From NCBI GenBank assembly GCA_964444865.1, contig CAYUJE010000044.1:1-25713 (forward strand): a DNA stretch of 25,713 nucleotides, written 5' to 3'. Made by a program: the position numbers and the translations under genes. The stretch comes from SXOA01 sp964444865. Its GTDB lineage: Bacteria > Planctomycetota > Planctomycetia > Pirellulales > Pirellulaceae. Below, in pieces: positions 1-8,405 of this stretch; within the stretch, counting starts at the first letter, position 1; each line of letters starts with the position of its first letter. The notes beneath the pieces are model-generated. The model saw nothing but the letters and a program-made list of their open reading frames with translations, was not told the DNA's origin and searched no databases.

Positions 1-583
1 CCTGGGTGATCTGGCATTGGTCGGCGGTATAGCGGCCATCAAAGCCTTGCTTGCCGTTCTGGCTCTTCACCTCGCTGTGGCCGCTGTCCTTGGGGGCGAG
101 CATTTCGATGGTCCCGGCCTGCGTGGCGATGGCCACCTGCCGGCAATCGACACTCGGGGTCATTTGGTTGAGGCCCACATTGCGGCAGAGCAGTTCATAG
201 GTTCGGGGGACCGGTTCGCAGGCGATGATTTTTTTGCCGCTGGCCTTGGCCAGGGGGATGGCAGTGTCGCCGATATTGGCCCCGATGTTGATGATGGTGG
301 ATTGCTCGTCGAACTGAGGGCGATTGGCCTTTAACCAGGCGAGCAGCGGCTGCAGGGCATCGAGTTGAAAGTCGCCACGAATGTAGAGCGAGCGACCGAC
401 GATGTCGTGCGTGAAGACCGACCAGGTAAAGCCGTCCCGCTGGAACGTAATGGTTTCGGCGTCCCCGCGCAGGAACTCCCACGCCAGCCATCTGCGAGCG
501 AACGTGCCGCTTTTTCCCGGCAGGACGCGGAGCGAGCCGGCGACGACGGATTTTCCCAGAGCAGATAAGGAGCGTTTTAGCAT
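1..583 (-). CDS. FkbM family SAM-dependent methyltransferase (3' end beyond window)
   Basis: The minus strand is open from an ATG at 583 to the window edge, giving 194 residues without a stop, so the gene is partial at its C-terminus. A Rossmann-type SAM-binding loop is visible as INIGANIGD (about residues 98-106), with an acidic motif II in ACEPVP (Glu123) and a following NVGLN stretch typical of FkbM enzymes. FkbM proteins O-methylate sugars or other small acceptors; the acceptor cannot be told here. The gene starts 7 bases after the stop of the flippase and probably shares its transcript, which suggests methylation of a surface glycan. The start is chosen because it is the first ATG after the flippase stop; no good ribosome binding site is seen. 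Confidence 0.82.
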   Translation of the reverse strand, partial: MLKRSLSALGKSVVAGSLRVLPGKSGTFARRWLAWEFLRGDAETITFQRDGFTWSVFTHDIVGRSLYIRGDFQLDALQPLLAWLKANRPQFDEQSTIINIGANIGDTAIPLAKASGKKIIACEPVPRTYELLCRNVGLNQMTPSVDCRQVAIATQAGTIEMLAPKDSGHSEVKSQNGKQGFDGRYTADQCQITQ

Positions 584-590
584 ACAAACT

Positions 591-2102
591 CTAACTTACA
601 TCCACGGAATCGGGGGTCAAATTTCGCCACAAAAACACGTTCACGAGCGACCGCAAGGAAGAGGCGCGAAAGTCGGCATGCGTCCAGATTCCCGTCAGCC
701 GGTGACAGACAATCCATTCCACGACGGCTTGCAGAGCCAGTGCGCCGGCAGCAGAGGCGGCGATCCCTTCGATGCCCCAGCGCTGGGCCGCAAACGGCCC
801 GATGGCGCACAGCAGTGCCGCCGAGGAGCAGCAAATCCACATGGCCGCGGTCTGTCGTCCGGTCATGGCGAGCGTCATTCCCCCACTGCCGGCCAGCGAG
901 ATCACAATCTGTCCCAAGCTCAAAATGGCCAGCGAAGTTGCCGCTCGTTGATAGTAGGATCCGCTGAGCATCCCCATGAACCATCCACCCCCCAGCAGGC
1001 AAAGCAGGCTCGCCAGGATTGTGGCCAAGGCGGTGATTGTTGCGGTGCGGCGGAGGAGCGTTTGCAGTTCGCCCACCTGGCCGCGAGTGTAGAGATCGGG
1101 AATCGAGGAGATCACCGTGTTGACGGCGAGCTGTGTCGGAACGCAAAGCAGAACCATGTAACGGCGGGCGACGCCGTAGATCGCAACTTTCTCCGGTTCC
1201 TCCTGGAGAAAGTAATATGCCGCGGTCCAGACGTCGGCCGTCTGCAGAACCATGATGAAGAAGTGAAATACCGCCATCGGTACCGCCACTCGGAGCAGAC
1301 TCTCGAGGGTGATCGACAGCGGCGATTGAAGTTTTGTTTCGGGCAGGGAAGTTGTGCTGCTAAAAATGAAGCGGACCGTCGATCGCAAGCAAACAAGACT
1401 GACAAGCAACGAGACTCCACTGCCGGCGATCTGGCAGGCCAGCGTGGCGGAGATGGTTGGTTGGAACTGAGTGGCAACCAGAGCCAGCAGCCCCAGAAAC
1501 AACAGCACCGGCAGCGGTCCGCCGAAAGTGCCGCCGCTGAGGAGGCTGGCCCAGCGCAGTTCGTGCAGGCCTCGCAGGGACTCGGCCGAAAACTGTTGCC
1601 AGGCCATTAACAGCATCAGGACTGCCGCCAGCGGGATCAGCCAGCCAACATTCGGGAGGTGCAGGAACGATTCTCCGTAAACCCAAAGTAGCACGGCGGT
1701 CAGGCCGGACGTGGCAAGCGATGCGATCGCAAGGGTCGTAATCGCCAGTCGAAGCGTCTTGCCGATGCGGCTAAAATCGTGCGAGACCAGGCTTTCCGCC
1801 AGAAATCGAACGCACGTATGGCCCAATCCAAGCTGCGCGACAATGGCCGCAAAGGTAATGACGCTGAGCACCGTGGTCAGCTCACCAAACTCCCGCGGCG
1901 CAAGTAACCGCGGCACAAAGATGGTTGCCAGCAGCGTGCTGCCGATTCCCAGCCCGCGACCAAGCAAAACCCACAAGGCGGCTCGCGGCAAACGCTGGAG
2001 CCGGACGGATGATTCGGGCGGCGGGACCGGTAGCGAACGCTCGGCGCGTGAGGGTTCCCCGTTCAGGGTTTCCTGCGGCGAATCCGAGGTTAAAGGAGAC
2101 AT
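591..2102 (-). CDS. Polysaccharide/lipid-linked oligosaccharide flippase (Wzx/PST-like)
   Basis: 503 residues. A polar, proline-rich N-terminal tail of about 40 residues precedes a run of hydrophobic helices covering nearly the whole protein, as in the 12-14 helix MOP-superfamily exporters. The beginning of the membrane part (WVLLGRGLGIGSTLLATIF, then PRLLAPREFGELTTVLS) matches the usual start of Wzx/PST flippases, where the PREFG-type turn follows helix 1. Such proteins move lipid-linked sugar units across the inner membrane for capsule, O-antigen or exopolysaccharide assembly. The downstream FkbM methyltransferase agrees with a glycan locus that continues beyond the left edge. The ATG at 2102 has no clear Shine-Dalgarno sequence. 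The substrate is unknown. Confidence 0.85.
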   Translation of the reverse strand: MSPLTSDSPQETLNGEPSRAERSLPVPPPESSVRLQRLPRAALWVLLGRGLGIGSTLLATIFVPRLLAPREFGELTTVLSVITFAAIVAQLGLGHTCVRFLAESLVSHDFSRIGKTLRLAITTLAIASLATSGLTAVLLWVYGESFLHLPNVGWLIPLAAVLMLLMAWQQFSAESLRGLHELRWASLLSGGTFGGPLPVLLFLGLLALVATQFQPTISATLACQIAGSGVSLLVSLVCLRSTVRFIFSSTTSLPETKLQSPLSITLESLLRVAVPMAVFHFFIMVLQTADVWTAAYYFLQEEPEKVAIYGVARRYMVLLCVPTQLAVNTVISSIPDLYTRGQVGELQTLLRRTATITALATILASLLCLLGGGWFMGMLSGSYYQRAATSLAILSLGQIVISLAGSGGMTLAMTGRQTAAMWICCSSAALLCAIGPFAAQRWGIEGIAASAAGALALQAVVEWIVCHRLTGIWTHADFRASSLRSLVNVFLWRNLTPDSVDVS

Positions 2103-2132
2103 ATTGCGGCAATCAGAGTGCGGGGAAGAGCC

Positions 2133-2156
2133 CCCGAACCTCTATTGTAGTTCGGG
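2133..2156. promoter_or_regulatory. Inverted repeat in the divergent flippase / FAD-oxidoreductase gap
   Basis: CCCGAAC (2133-2139) and GTTCGGG (2150-2156) form a perfect 7-bp inverted repeat with a 10-base spacer. On the minus strand the spacer contains TACAAT (2149-2144), a fair -10 element about 40 bases before the flippase ATG, but no convincing -35 is seen. It could be an operator overlapping the flippase promoter or a leader hairpin. The rest of the 2103-2340 gap is A-rich near 2270-2310 and shows nothing else I can name. Confidence 0.3.
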
Positions 2157-2340
2157 TCTGTGCTGAACTTGTCTGAGAGCGAACAACCGATGTTTCTATT
2201 CGCAAGTGCGATTGGCGATTTGCCCGATTTCGCTGCACAACCGGCAGATTCGGACATTCAGGTTTTTAGAAAAAACTTGCGAAAAGTCTCTGCGCTGCGA
2301 AAAAAACCACTCCTGGCAAGCGATGAAGCGTCCGCCTACC

Positions 2341-3588
2341 ATGTCACCTATGGCCGACTTACCGATCAAGACGACATTGACTCCCGCCGACCAGGCCGAA
2401 CTGGCCGCTGCCGTGGCGGAAGCCTATGGCAGCGGCACTGCGCTCTACCCCCTTGGTGGTGGGACCAGTCTCGATTTTGGCCTGCCGGCAAAAGCGCCCG
2501 GCAACGGATTGTCTCTGGCGGGACTCAATCGCATCGTCGACTATCCAGCTCGCGACATGACCGTCACCGTCGAGGCCGGGGTGACAATGAAAACCCTGGC
2601 CGATTTGCTCGCCACCGAGGGACAGCGACTTCCCCTGGGTGTGCCTCGGGCCGATAAAGCGACGGTGGGGGGCGTCGTCGCCACCAATTGGAACGGTCCG
2701 CTTCGTTATGGCTGTGGCACGGTTCGGGACTACGTCATCGGAATCTCCGCCGTCGATGGCCGGGGACTGCCGTTCAAAGGTGGCGGCCGGGTGGTGAAGA
2801 ACGTTGCGGGCTACGACTTTTGTAAGCTGCTCACCGGTTCGCTGGGAACCCTGGGGGTCATTACGCAGGTCACGTTCAAAGTCCGGCCCCTCGCCGAACA
2901 ATTCACGCTGATGGCCTGCGCAGTGCCAACCACGGCTCACGCGGAAAAGCTGCTGGCGGCGCTGGTTACTTCCGCCACCACTCCAACTGCCATTGAACTT
3001 CTTTCTGGTCCCGCCTGGGATGCGGAGCCGGCGCTCAAGACCTTGGCTGGAGCAGGCGGTGCCGAGACCCTCTATCTGGTTGTCGGCCTCGAAGGAACTG
3101 CCGTGGAAGTCGAGTGGATGACCGGCAAGCTGCACGACGAATGGTGCGAGCAAGGAATTGAGGCCCCGATCACTCTCGGCGACGCGGCTGATTTCTGGAA
3201 AAAGCTGGTGGAGTTTCCCGCCTGTGGAGATTCGCCGCTGGTCCTCAAAGCGAGCGTTGTCCCCAGTGGCGTGACACACTTCATCGATGCTCTCCGAAAA
3301 TTAGATCCGCAGGCGTCCCTTCAATCGCACGCTGGCAACGGCATCGTCATCGCTCGGCTCTCGGCTTTTCCCAAAGAGGGTCTTTCGCGAGCCCTGGTTG
3401 GCAACCTGCAACCCGCCGCCGCTGCGCAGCATGGCAGCCTGATGGTTCTTTCGAATCCTTCCGGTAATGAAATGACGCATCAAAGCGCGTGGGGGGGGCT
3501 CGATGCGCCCTTCACGCTGATGTCTGCCGTGAAGCAGAAGTTCGACCCCAAGAACATTCTGAATCCGGGGCGATTTGTGTATGTGTGA
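2341..3588 (+). CDS. FAD-binding oxidoreductase, glycolate oxidase GlcE-like
   Basis: About 415 residues from the chosen ATG. The FAD_binding_4 fold is shown by LYPLGGGTSLDFG near the N-terminus, the PRADKATVGGVVATNWNGP segment, and the hallmark KNVAGYDFCKLLTGSLGTLG followed by ITQVTFKVRP. The C-terminus FDPKNILNPGRF is the usual ending of this family. GlcE is the smaller FAD subunit of glycolate oxidase (GlcDEF), which turns glycolate into glyoxylate; stand-alone relatives act on other 2-hydroxy acids. No glcD or glcF lies nearby, so the substrate is uncertain. The frame is open upstream to an ATG at 2206, but that segment looks non-coding; in-frame ATGs at 2323, 2341 and 2350 are all possible and none has a clear ribosome binding site. 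Confidence 0.85.
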   Translation: MSPMADLPIKTTLTPADQAELAAAVAEAYGSGTALYPLGGGTSLDFGLPAKAPGNGLSLAGLNRIVDYPARDMTVTVEAGVTMKTLADLLATEGQRLPLGVPRADKATVGGVVATNWNGPLRYGCGTVRDYVIGISAVDGRGLPFKGGGRVVKNVAGYDFCKLLTGSLGTLGVITQVTFKVRPLAEQFTLMACAVPTTAHAEKLLAALVTSATTPTAIELLSGPAWDAEPALKTLAGAGGAETLYLVVGLEGTAVEVEWMTGKLHDEWCEQGIEAPITLGDAADFWKKLVEFPACGDSPLVLKASVVPSGVTHFIDALRKLDPQASLQSHAGNGIVIARLSAFPKEGLSRALVGNLQPAAAAQHGSLMVLSNPSGNEMTHQSAWGGLDAPFTLMSAVKQKFDPKNILNPGRFVYV

Positions 3589-3595
3589 TAGTCGC

Positions 3596-3636
3596 CTTTC
3601 GCTCCGCGAAAGTCGCGTCCTTTCGCGGAGCGAAAG
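3596..3636. repeat. Perfect 17-bp palindromic element, likely bidirectional terminator / dispersed repeat
   Basis: CTTTCGCTCCGCGAAAG (3596-3612) and its exact reverse complement (3620-3636) flank a 7-base loop. Each arm is itself nearly self-complementary (CTTTCGC / GCGAAAG around TCC), so a cruciform or a pair of small hairpins is also possible. It fills the 53-base gap between the convergent GlcE-like and mqnC genes, fitting a two-way terminator. Translated, the element gives peptide strings such as LSLRESRVLSRSER, which I recall seeing in short predicted proteins of planctomycetes; that would make it a dispersed repeat. I cannot verify copy number here. Confidence 0.75.
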
Positions 3637-3641
3637 GGACT

Positions 3642-4775
3642 CTAACTCGCCAATTGCACTAGTTCCGCTGGTTTGGGCTTGTTGCTGGCTTCGATGGCGA
3701 AACGTTCCTGGTCGAGGGAAACAAAATCGTAGCGCACGTTGCGCTGGCGGGGGGTGAAGCCGAGTTCTTCGATGGACTCGCGGATTTGCTGCAGGGTGAG
3801 GAAGTGAACGGTCCCCGCTTCGGCAACGACGTTTTCTTCGATCATCAGGCTCCCCATGTCGTTGGCACCGAAGAGCAAAGCGAGCTGCCCCATCTTCAGA
3901 CCTTGCGTTACCCAGCTCGACTGGATGTTGGGAATGTTGTCCAAATAGAGCCGGCTGATGGCCTGTGTCTTGAGGTAGTCGAACGAGCCCGTAGGCGGAA
4001 TGTGGGCCATGTCGGTGTGCTCGGGCTGAAACGTCCAGCAAATGAAAGCCGTAAAGCCGCCGGTCTCATCCTGCAACTGCCGCACGCGCTCCAGGTGCTC
4101 AATCCGCTCGGCCAACGTCTCGACATGGCCGAACATCATCGTCACGCTGGAAACGCCGCCCAGTTCGTGCCAGACCCGCATGACGTTGAGCCAATCGTCG
4201 GTCAGCACCTTGCCGCGAGTGATTTCCTTGCGCACCCGGTCGACCAGAATCTCCGCACCGCCGCCGGGAATGCTGCCGAGCCCGGCGTCCTTCAGCCGCT
4301 GGAGAACCGTGCGAATATCAAGCTTGTTGATTTTGGTAAAGGCGTGCAATTCCGGCGGGCTGAAGCCGTGAATGTTGACTTGGGGGAAGTGTGACCGGAG
4401 GTCGTGCAGCAGTTCTTCGTACCACTCCAGTTTGAAGTCCGGATGCAGGCCCCCCTGCATGAGAATTTGGTCGCCTCCAAGAGCTACCGTTTCTTCCACT
4501 TTCTTCAGCAGCACTTCTCGCGGCAGTACATAACCTTCGTCGCTTTTTGGCTTGCGATAGAACGCACAGAAGTCGCAGACCGCGGTGCAGACATTGGTGT
4601 AGTTGATGTTCCGGTCGATGTTGTAAGTTCGAATCGGTTCGGGATGCAGGCGGTGGGTCACCGCGTCCGCGGCCCGGCCGATGGCGGCCAGATCGTGTGA
4701 CTGCAGAAGAGCCAGACCTTCTTCGGGAGAAAGGCGCTGGCCGGCGATGGATTTATCGAGAATGCGGTCGATCAT
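3642..4775 (-). CDS. mqnC: Cyclic dehypoxanthinyl futalosine synthase (radical SAM, menaquinone pathway)
   Basis: 377 residues, the normal size for MqnC. The radical SAM cluster motif CxxxCxxC is present as Cys63, Cys67 and Cys70 inside INYTNVCTAVCDFCAFYR, the form typical of MqnC. Further family signatures are ILMQGGLHPD, HGFSPPE, GLGSIPGGGAEIL and WTFQPEHT. The enzyme cyclises dehypoxanthine futalosine to the spiro compound used in the futalosine route to menaquinone; it acts in the cytoplasm with a 4Fe-4S cluster and S-adenosylmethionine. The start codon overlaps the mqnA stop by 4 bases (ATGA), so translation is probably coupled. The related MqnE and CofH were considered, but the cysteine-region sequence and the mqnA neighbour favour MqnC. 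Confidence 0.93.
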   Translation of the reverse strand: MIDRILDKSIAGQRLSPEEGLALLQSHDLAAIGRAADAVTHRLHPEPIRTYNIDRNINYTNVCTAVCDFCAFYRKPKSDEGYVLPREVLLKKVEETVALGGDQILMQGGLHPDFKLEWYEELLHDLRSHFPQVNIHGFSPPELHAFTKINKLDIRTVLQRLKDAGLGSIPGGGAEILVDRVRKEITRGKVLTDDWLNVMRVWHELGGVSSVTMMFGHVETLAERIEHLERVRQLQDETGGFTAFICWTFQPEHTDMAHIPPTGSFDYLKTQAISRLYLDNIPNIQSSWVTQGLKMGQLALLFGANDMGSLMIEENVVAEAGTVHFLTLQQIRESIEELGFTPRQRNVRYDFVSLDQERFAIEASNKPKPAELVQLAS

Positions 4776-5596
4776 GGTTGCAGGACGGTAGTCGCCTCAC
4801 GAGGGAGTTTTTGAGCAGGCGGGAGGCCTGTTCCATGTTCGGGAGCCAGACCCAGGCGGACAGCGTGTTCGCGGAACAGTTCCAGCCCGCGCCGCTCACG
4901 GGGGCCGAGATAGAAATACAAGTTATCGCGCAGGTAAGAAAGGGACTGCTCCGGCGTCAACCGGACACCGGCGGCTTCGCTGCGGGCAATCTCTTCCAAA
5001 TGGGCGACACCTTCATCCCGAGCCATCCCGAGGGCAATTTCGATTTCGCCCAGTTCCGGAACCAGTTCCTTCCGCGTCACCCACATCGCAAACACAAACG
5101 GGAGTTCTGCCCAGCGGCACCACTCATCGCCAAGGTCCCATTCGTGGGAAAACCCTGCCGGCGGATGCATGGCCCGATCCCCGATCATCAGTACGGCATC
5201 CGCTTCCACGCTCTCCGCGGCAACGCCCAGCGGAAACGGCAGCAGCCTGGGAGTCAGGCCGTGCCGCTCCTTGAGCAGGATGCGAACCAAGGCCACGCTC
5301 GTTCGAGAACCCTCGTCCAGGGCCAGCGTGCGAATCTTATCCGTCGGCACGCGGCTCAGCAACTTCACGCTCAGCACCGGCCCTCGGCAGCCGATGCAAG
5401 CATCGGAAATGATGGCGTAGTCGGGGTTCTGGAAAAACTCGATCGACGGAATCAGGGCGACGTCCAGCTTTCCCGCGGCCAATTCGTCCGCCAGTCGGCT
5501 TGGCAGGTCAAACACCACCGCTGCTTCAGGCGCAAAACGGGCCAACTGGTAAACCAGCGGCTTTGTGTTGAGGTAAGAAACAGCACCAATTCGCAT
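4772..5596 (-). CDS. mqnA: Chorismate dehydratase (menaquinone, futalosine pathway)
   Basis: 274 residues, as usual for MqnA. The N-terminus MRIGAVSYLNTKPLVY carries the diagnostic SYLNTKPL signature. The periplasmic-binding-protein-like fold is continued by DLPSRLADELAAGKLDVALIPSIE and, later, by DEGSRTSVALVRILL. MqnA removes water from chorismate to give 3-[(1-carboxyvinyl)oxy]benzoate, the first committed step of the futalosine route. It is first in a two-gene unit with mqnC. An AAAGGG ribosome binding site (5608-5603) lies 6 bases before the ATG and a good promoter lies just upstream. The remaining mqn genes are not in the window. Confidence 0.93.
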   Translation of the reverse strand: MRIGAVSYLNTKPLVYQLARFAPEAAVVFDLPSRLADELAAGKLDVALIPSIEFFQNPDYAIISDACIGCRGPVLSVKLLSRVPTDKIRTLALDEGSRTSVALVRILLKERHGLTPRLLPFPLGVAAESVEADAVLMIGDRAMHPPAGFSHEWDLGDEWCRWAELPFVFAMWVTRKELVPELGEIEIALGMARDEGVAHLEEIARSEAAGVRLTPEQSLSYLRDNLYFYLGPRERRGLELFREHAVRLGLAPEHGTGLPPAQKLPREATTVLQP

Positions 5597-5619
5597 CGGA
5601 AACCCTTTCGCTTGCGGCG

Positions 5620-5648
5620 ATTATAGTTCCCCCAACCCACGGACCCAA
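5620..5648 (-). promoter_or_regulatory. Sigma70-like promoter of mqnA-mqnC
   Basis: On the minus strand TTGGGT (5648-5643) is followed after exactly 17 bases by a perfect TATAAT (5625-5620). The predicted start of transcription is about 7 bases further on, giving a leader of roughly 15-20 bases that contains the AAAGGG ribosome binding site. The match is to the general bacterial housekeeping consensus. Confidence 0.55.
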
Positions 5649-5936
5649 GGGCCGCATTGCAAGGCTACTTTTCAACAGGTTGTTAACTGCAATTCCCAGG
5701 ACTCGTTAACCAAACTCTCAGCCGTCTGAATTTTCTTCATGATTTTGCCGCAGGCACCGCGCGTTAGCGAATACCGAGATTTCTGGGGCGCCGCCGCTGC
5801 TGGAAAAGGAACTATTCGGCCCAGGGGTCTTCGCCGTGAGGCAACGTTCCATTTTTTCGGCCCTTCATGGCATTGGGAATCCGCAGTCGATAGATTAGAA
5901 GGTGTTCCAGAGTCCACCCAAACATCCTGAGCTTCG
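5649..5936. other. Rest of the mqnA / DUF1501 divergent intergenic region
   Basis: Together with the mqnA promoter this makes a 340-base gap. Two GTTAAC palindromes lie 23 bases apart (5682-5687 and 5705-5710) and could be a regulator site, but two hexamers are weak evidence. Short open frames on both strands (5739-5930 plus, 5672-5956 minus) have no family resemblance and no ribosome binding site. No convincing promoter for the DUF1501 gene was found. Confidence 0.4.
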
Positions 5937-7283
5937 ATGTTGCACCTCCTGCCCAACTCTCGTCGTCATCCTGTTTCCCGCCGCGAGGCACTGCGGGCGG
6001 GGTTTCTTGGTATTGGGGGGCTGGCACTAGCCGATCTGCTGAAGTTGCAAGCCGAAGGCTCCGCGGAGAAGAAGGAGACGGCGGTCATCTTGCTGTTTGT
6101 GCATGGGGGGCCGAGCCATCTGGAAACCTATGACATGAAGCCGCAGGCGGCTGCGGAGATTCGCGGGCCGTTTTTGCCAATTCCCACCAAGGTTCCCGGA
6201 ATCGAAATCTGCGAGCACCTGCCGAAACAGGCGGCCCTTGCGGACAAGTTCACGCTTATTCGCTCGGTCTGCCACGACGAGGCAGACCATTTCGCCGGCC
6301 ATCGGAGGTTCCTCTCTGGCTATGGCAAGCTCAAGCCGGGATTCGGGTATGAGTCCTATTATCCGCAGGTCGGTGCGGTCGTCACACGAATGCTCGGTGG
6401 CAAGCGGGCCGGACTCCCTCCGGCGCTCGCAGTCGGCGGAGTGGTGGTGAACGGACCTGATTATGCTGCTGGCGTCTCCGAGGGATATTGGAGCGGCATG
6501 TACCGCGTACCGATTATTAACGGAGGCTTAAGGGACGCGAGCCTGAGCCTGGAAGGTGCGCGAATGGCCGATCGGCGGCGGCTGGCGCAGGAATTTGACC
6601 GATTGCGGCGGGACGTTGACACCAGCGGCGTGATGGACGTGACCGACGCCTTTAATCGGCAGGCTGTGGAGATCCTTACGACCGGGAAGGCTCAAGAAGC
6701 GTTCGATCTGTCCCAGGAAGACCCGCGACTGGTGGAAAAATACGGCGACGGCTATGGGCGGGAAGTGCTGACGGCCCGGCGACTGGTGGAGGCTGGTATT
6801 TCGTTTGTGACGGTCCGCGCCCCAGGCAGTGGACCGAACACGGCGGCCTATGATTGGGACGACCACGCGGTGAATTGGGATATGCGAACCGCCATGATCG
6901 CCCGACTGCCGAAATTCGACCAGGTGGTGAGCACGCTGATTGAAGATCTGTATGCCCGCGGCCTCGACAAGCGGGTGCTGCTAATTGTCACCGGCGAGTT
7001 CGGCCGGACACCTCGGCTGGAATTCCGCGACGGCCGTATCGGCCGGGACCATTGGCCAGGGGCGATGTCGATCCTGATCTCCGGCGGCAATATGCCGATG
7101 GGACGAGTCATCGGCGCGACCGACCACATCGGTGCCACCCCCAGCCAACGCAAGCTCGACCCGCACGATCTGCTCGCCACTATCTATCGTCATCTCGGCA
7201 TCGACCATAAGGCTCAAATCGAAGACCAATTCGGCCGGCCGGTCTCACTAACCATGGGCCAGCCCATTAAGGAATTGTTTTAG
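5937..7283 (+). CDS. DUF1501 family protein, Tat-exported, alkaline-phosphatase-superfamily-like
   Basis: 448 residues. The N-terminus shows a twin-arginine signal (VSRREALRAGFLGIGGLAL). After it come the usual DUF1501 blocks: ILLFVHGGPSHLETYDMKP, IRSVCHDEADHFAGHRR, a central DWDDHAVNWD, then VTGEFGRTPR and GRDHWPGAMSILISGG with a C-terminal ATIYRHLGID. These proteins are very abundant in planctomycetes and share the sulfatase/alkaline phosphatase fold; their substrates are unknown. They are often encoded next to a DUF1549/DUF1553 cytochrome-like partner, which is absent here, so this is a stand-alone copy. The ATG at 5937 directly precedes the Tat signal; no Shine-Dalgarno is seen. Confidence 0.9.
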   Translation: MLHLLPNSRRHPVSRREALRAGFLGIGGLALADLLKLQAEGSAEKKETAVILLFVHGGPSHLETYDMKPQAAAEIRGPFLPIPTKVPGIEICEHLPKQAALADKFTLIRSVCHDEADHFAGHRRFLSGYGKLKPGFGYESYYPQVGAVVTRMLGGKRAGLPPALAVGGVVVNGPDYAAGVSEGYWSGMYRVPIINGGLRDASLSLEGARMADRRRLAQEFDRLRRDVDTSGVMDVTDAFNRQAVEILTTGKAQEAFDLSQEDPRLVEKYGDGYGREVLTARRLVEAGISFVTVRAPGSGPNTAAYDWDDHAVNWDMRTAMIARLPKFDQVVSTLIEDLYARGLDKRVLLIVTGEFGRTPRLEFRDGRIGRDHWPGAMSILISGGNMPMGRVIGATDHIGATPSQRKLDPHDLLATIYRHLGIDHKAQIEDQFGRPVSLTMGQPIKELF

Positions 7284-7379
7284 CAGAAGCGAGTATTGGG
7301 TCAGGCGGATTGCATCCGCCACTCTCCTGAGCGATATTTTCCCCATCGGCCTTTGCTCGCTCCTTCGAAAGTTCTCACG

Positions 7380-8396
7380 GTGTCATCCCCCTTTCCTCCT
7401 TCGCCCGGCAACGATCCATTCTCAAATTTTCCTCCGCCGGCGAATCAGGGGTTTGGTGCTCCGCAGTTCGGCGGCCAGCACTTCGGCAACTCCGTCTATG
7501 GCCAGCCGCCGCCGCAGGCCAGCCTGTCGCTGGCGGCGCTGTTCAGTTTGCTGGCAAGCATTGCCTCGCCGTTCTTCATTTGTGCCTGCCTGCCGTATTT
7601 GACGCCGATTGTCGCTCTAACCGGGATTGTGCTGGGGCACGTCGCGCTCGTCAAAATCAGCCGCTCGCGGGGAACGCTTTCCGGCGGCGGCTTGGCGATT
7701 GGCGGCTTGGTGCTTGGTTATCCGGTGCTGCTATTAGGGCTGATGTTTTCCGCACTTGTGTTCCTGCCCAAGCCACAAAACGTGCCGGTCGCCAAACCCT
7801 TGGATCCCAATTCGCCCAGTGAGCGACTGAAGGCGGCGGAGCGGGCCATCAGTACGGACAACGCGGGGATTGCCCACGGAAATTCGAAAGAGGCCAAGGC
7901 CTTGGCGGAAAAGTACGCGAAGACTATGAAGACCCTGCGGGAAGCTTTCTTCACCAAGAGTAAGGGTGGGCTTTCTATGAGCGGCGGAAACTTCGTTACC
8001 TACTGCGAACTGCACGACGGCCGCTGCGCTTTTGTCACGCATGTTCCGGAATACCGAAAGTTCGAAGGCTCCGCGAAGGACTCGCTGGCGGAAATCGCCT
8101 GGGAAGCTGCTCAGATGACGGTTGCCGACAGGCTCGACGAAGGAGATGAACTGGGGGTCGGGATGAAAGGATCGCTGCTGTACGGCAAAGTGATGGTCGG
8201 CCGCGTCACCATCGGGGGGGACGAGAAGCGTGGCCTGGAACATCAGAGCAAGAGCGAAGAGGAAAGGCTTGAGCCGTTCTTTGAACTCGAGCCGGAGGAG
8301 ATGCCCAAGGCTCCCCCCATCAAGCTGGACGAGCCGGGGAAATCGGCAAAAACTGGCGAGTCGGCGGCGGCTCCGACACCCGAACCCAAGCCGTAG
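7380..8396 (+). CDS. DUF4190 domain membrane protein
   Basis: About 338 residues from a GTG start. A proline, glycine and glutamine-rich N-terminal tail of about 45 residues is followed by the DUF4190 module: one hydrophobic stretch around LSLAALFSLLASIASPFFI and LTGIVLGHVAL, a short SRSRGTLSGGGLAIGGLVLG linker, and a second helix LLLGLMFSALVFL. The soluble C-terminal part (NSKEAKALAEKYAKTMKTLR, SGGNFVTYCELHDGRCAFV, HVPEYRKF) resembles the extension I know from planctomycete DUF4190 proteins. It ends in a charged, proline-rich tail. Function is unknown; membrane location is inferred. An in-frame ATG at 7296 would add 28 residues that look unlike the family, so GTG 7380 is preferred. Confidence 0.75.
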   Translation: MSSPFPPSPGNDPFSNFPPPANQGFGAPQFGGQHFGNSVYGQPPPQASLSLAALFSLLASIASPFFICACLPYLTPIVALTGIVLGHVALVKISRSRGTLSGGGLAIGGLVLGYPVLLLGLMFSALVFLPKPQNVPVAKPLDPNSPSERLKAAERAISTDNAGIAHGNSKEAKALAEKYAKTMKTLREAFFTKSKGGLSMSGGNFVTYCELHDGRCAFVTHVPEYRKFEGSAKDSLAEIAWEAAQMTVADRLDEGDELGVGMKGSLLYGKVMVGRVTIGGDEKRGLEHQSKSEEERLEPFFELEPEEMPKAPPIKLDEPGKSAKTGESAAAPTPEPKP

Positions 8397-8405
8397 GCAG
8401 CGGTT

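Noticed and set aside
402..1610. 402-codon open frame on the plus strand
   Set aside because: It is antisense to the flippase and the 5' end of the FkbM gene, is rich in Arg, Gln and Ser with no domain, and arises from GC-rich third positions.
2359..3279. 306-codon minus-strand frame
   Set aside because: Shadow of the GlcE-like gene, whose motifs are clear in the plus frame.
4697..5626. 309-codon plus-strand frame
   Set aside because: Antisense to mqnA, which is unmistakable.
5739..5930. 63-codon frame before the DUF1501 gene
   Set aside because: No ribosome binding site and no similarity to anything I know; the opposite strand is also open there.
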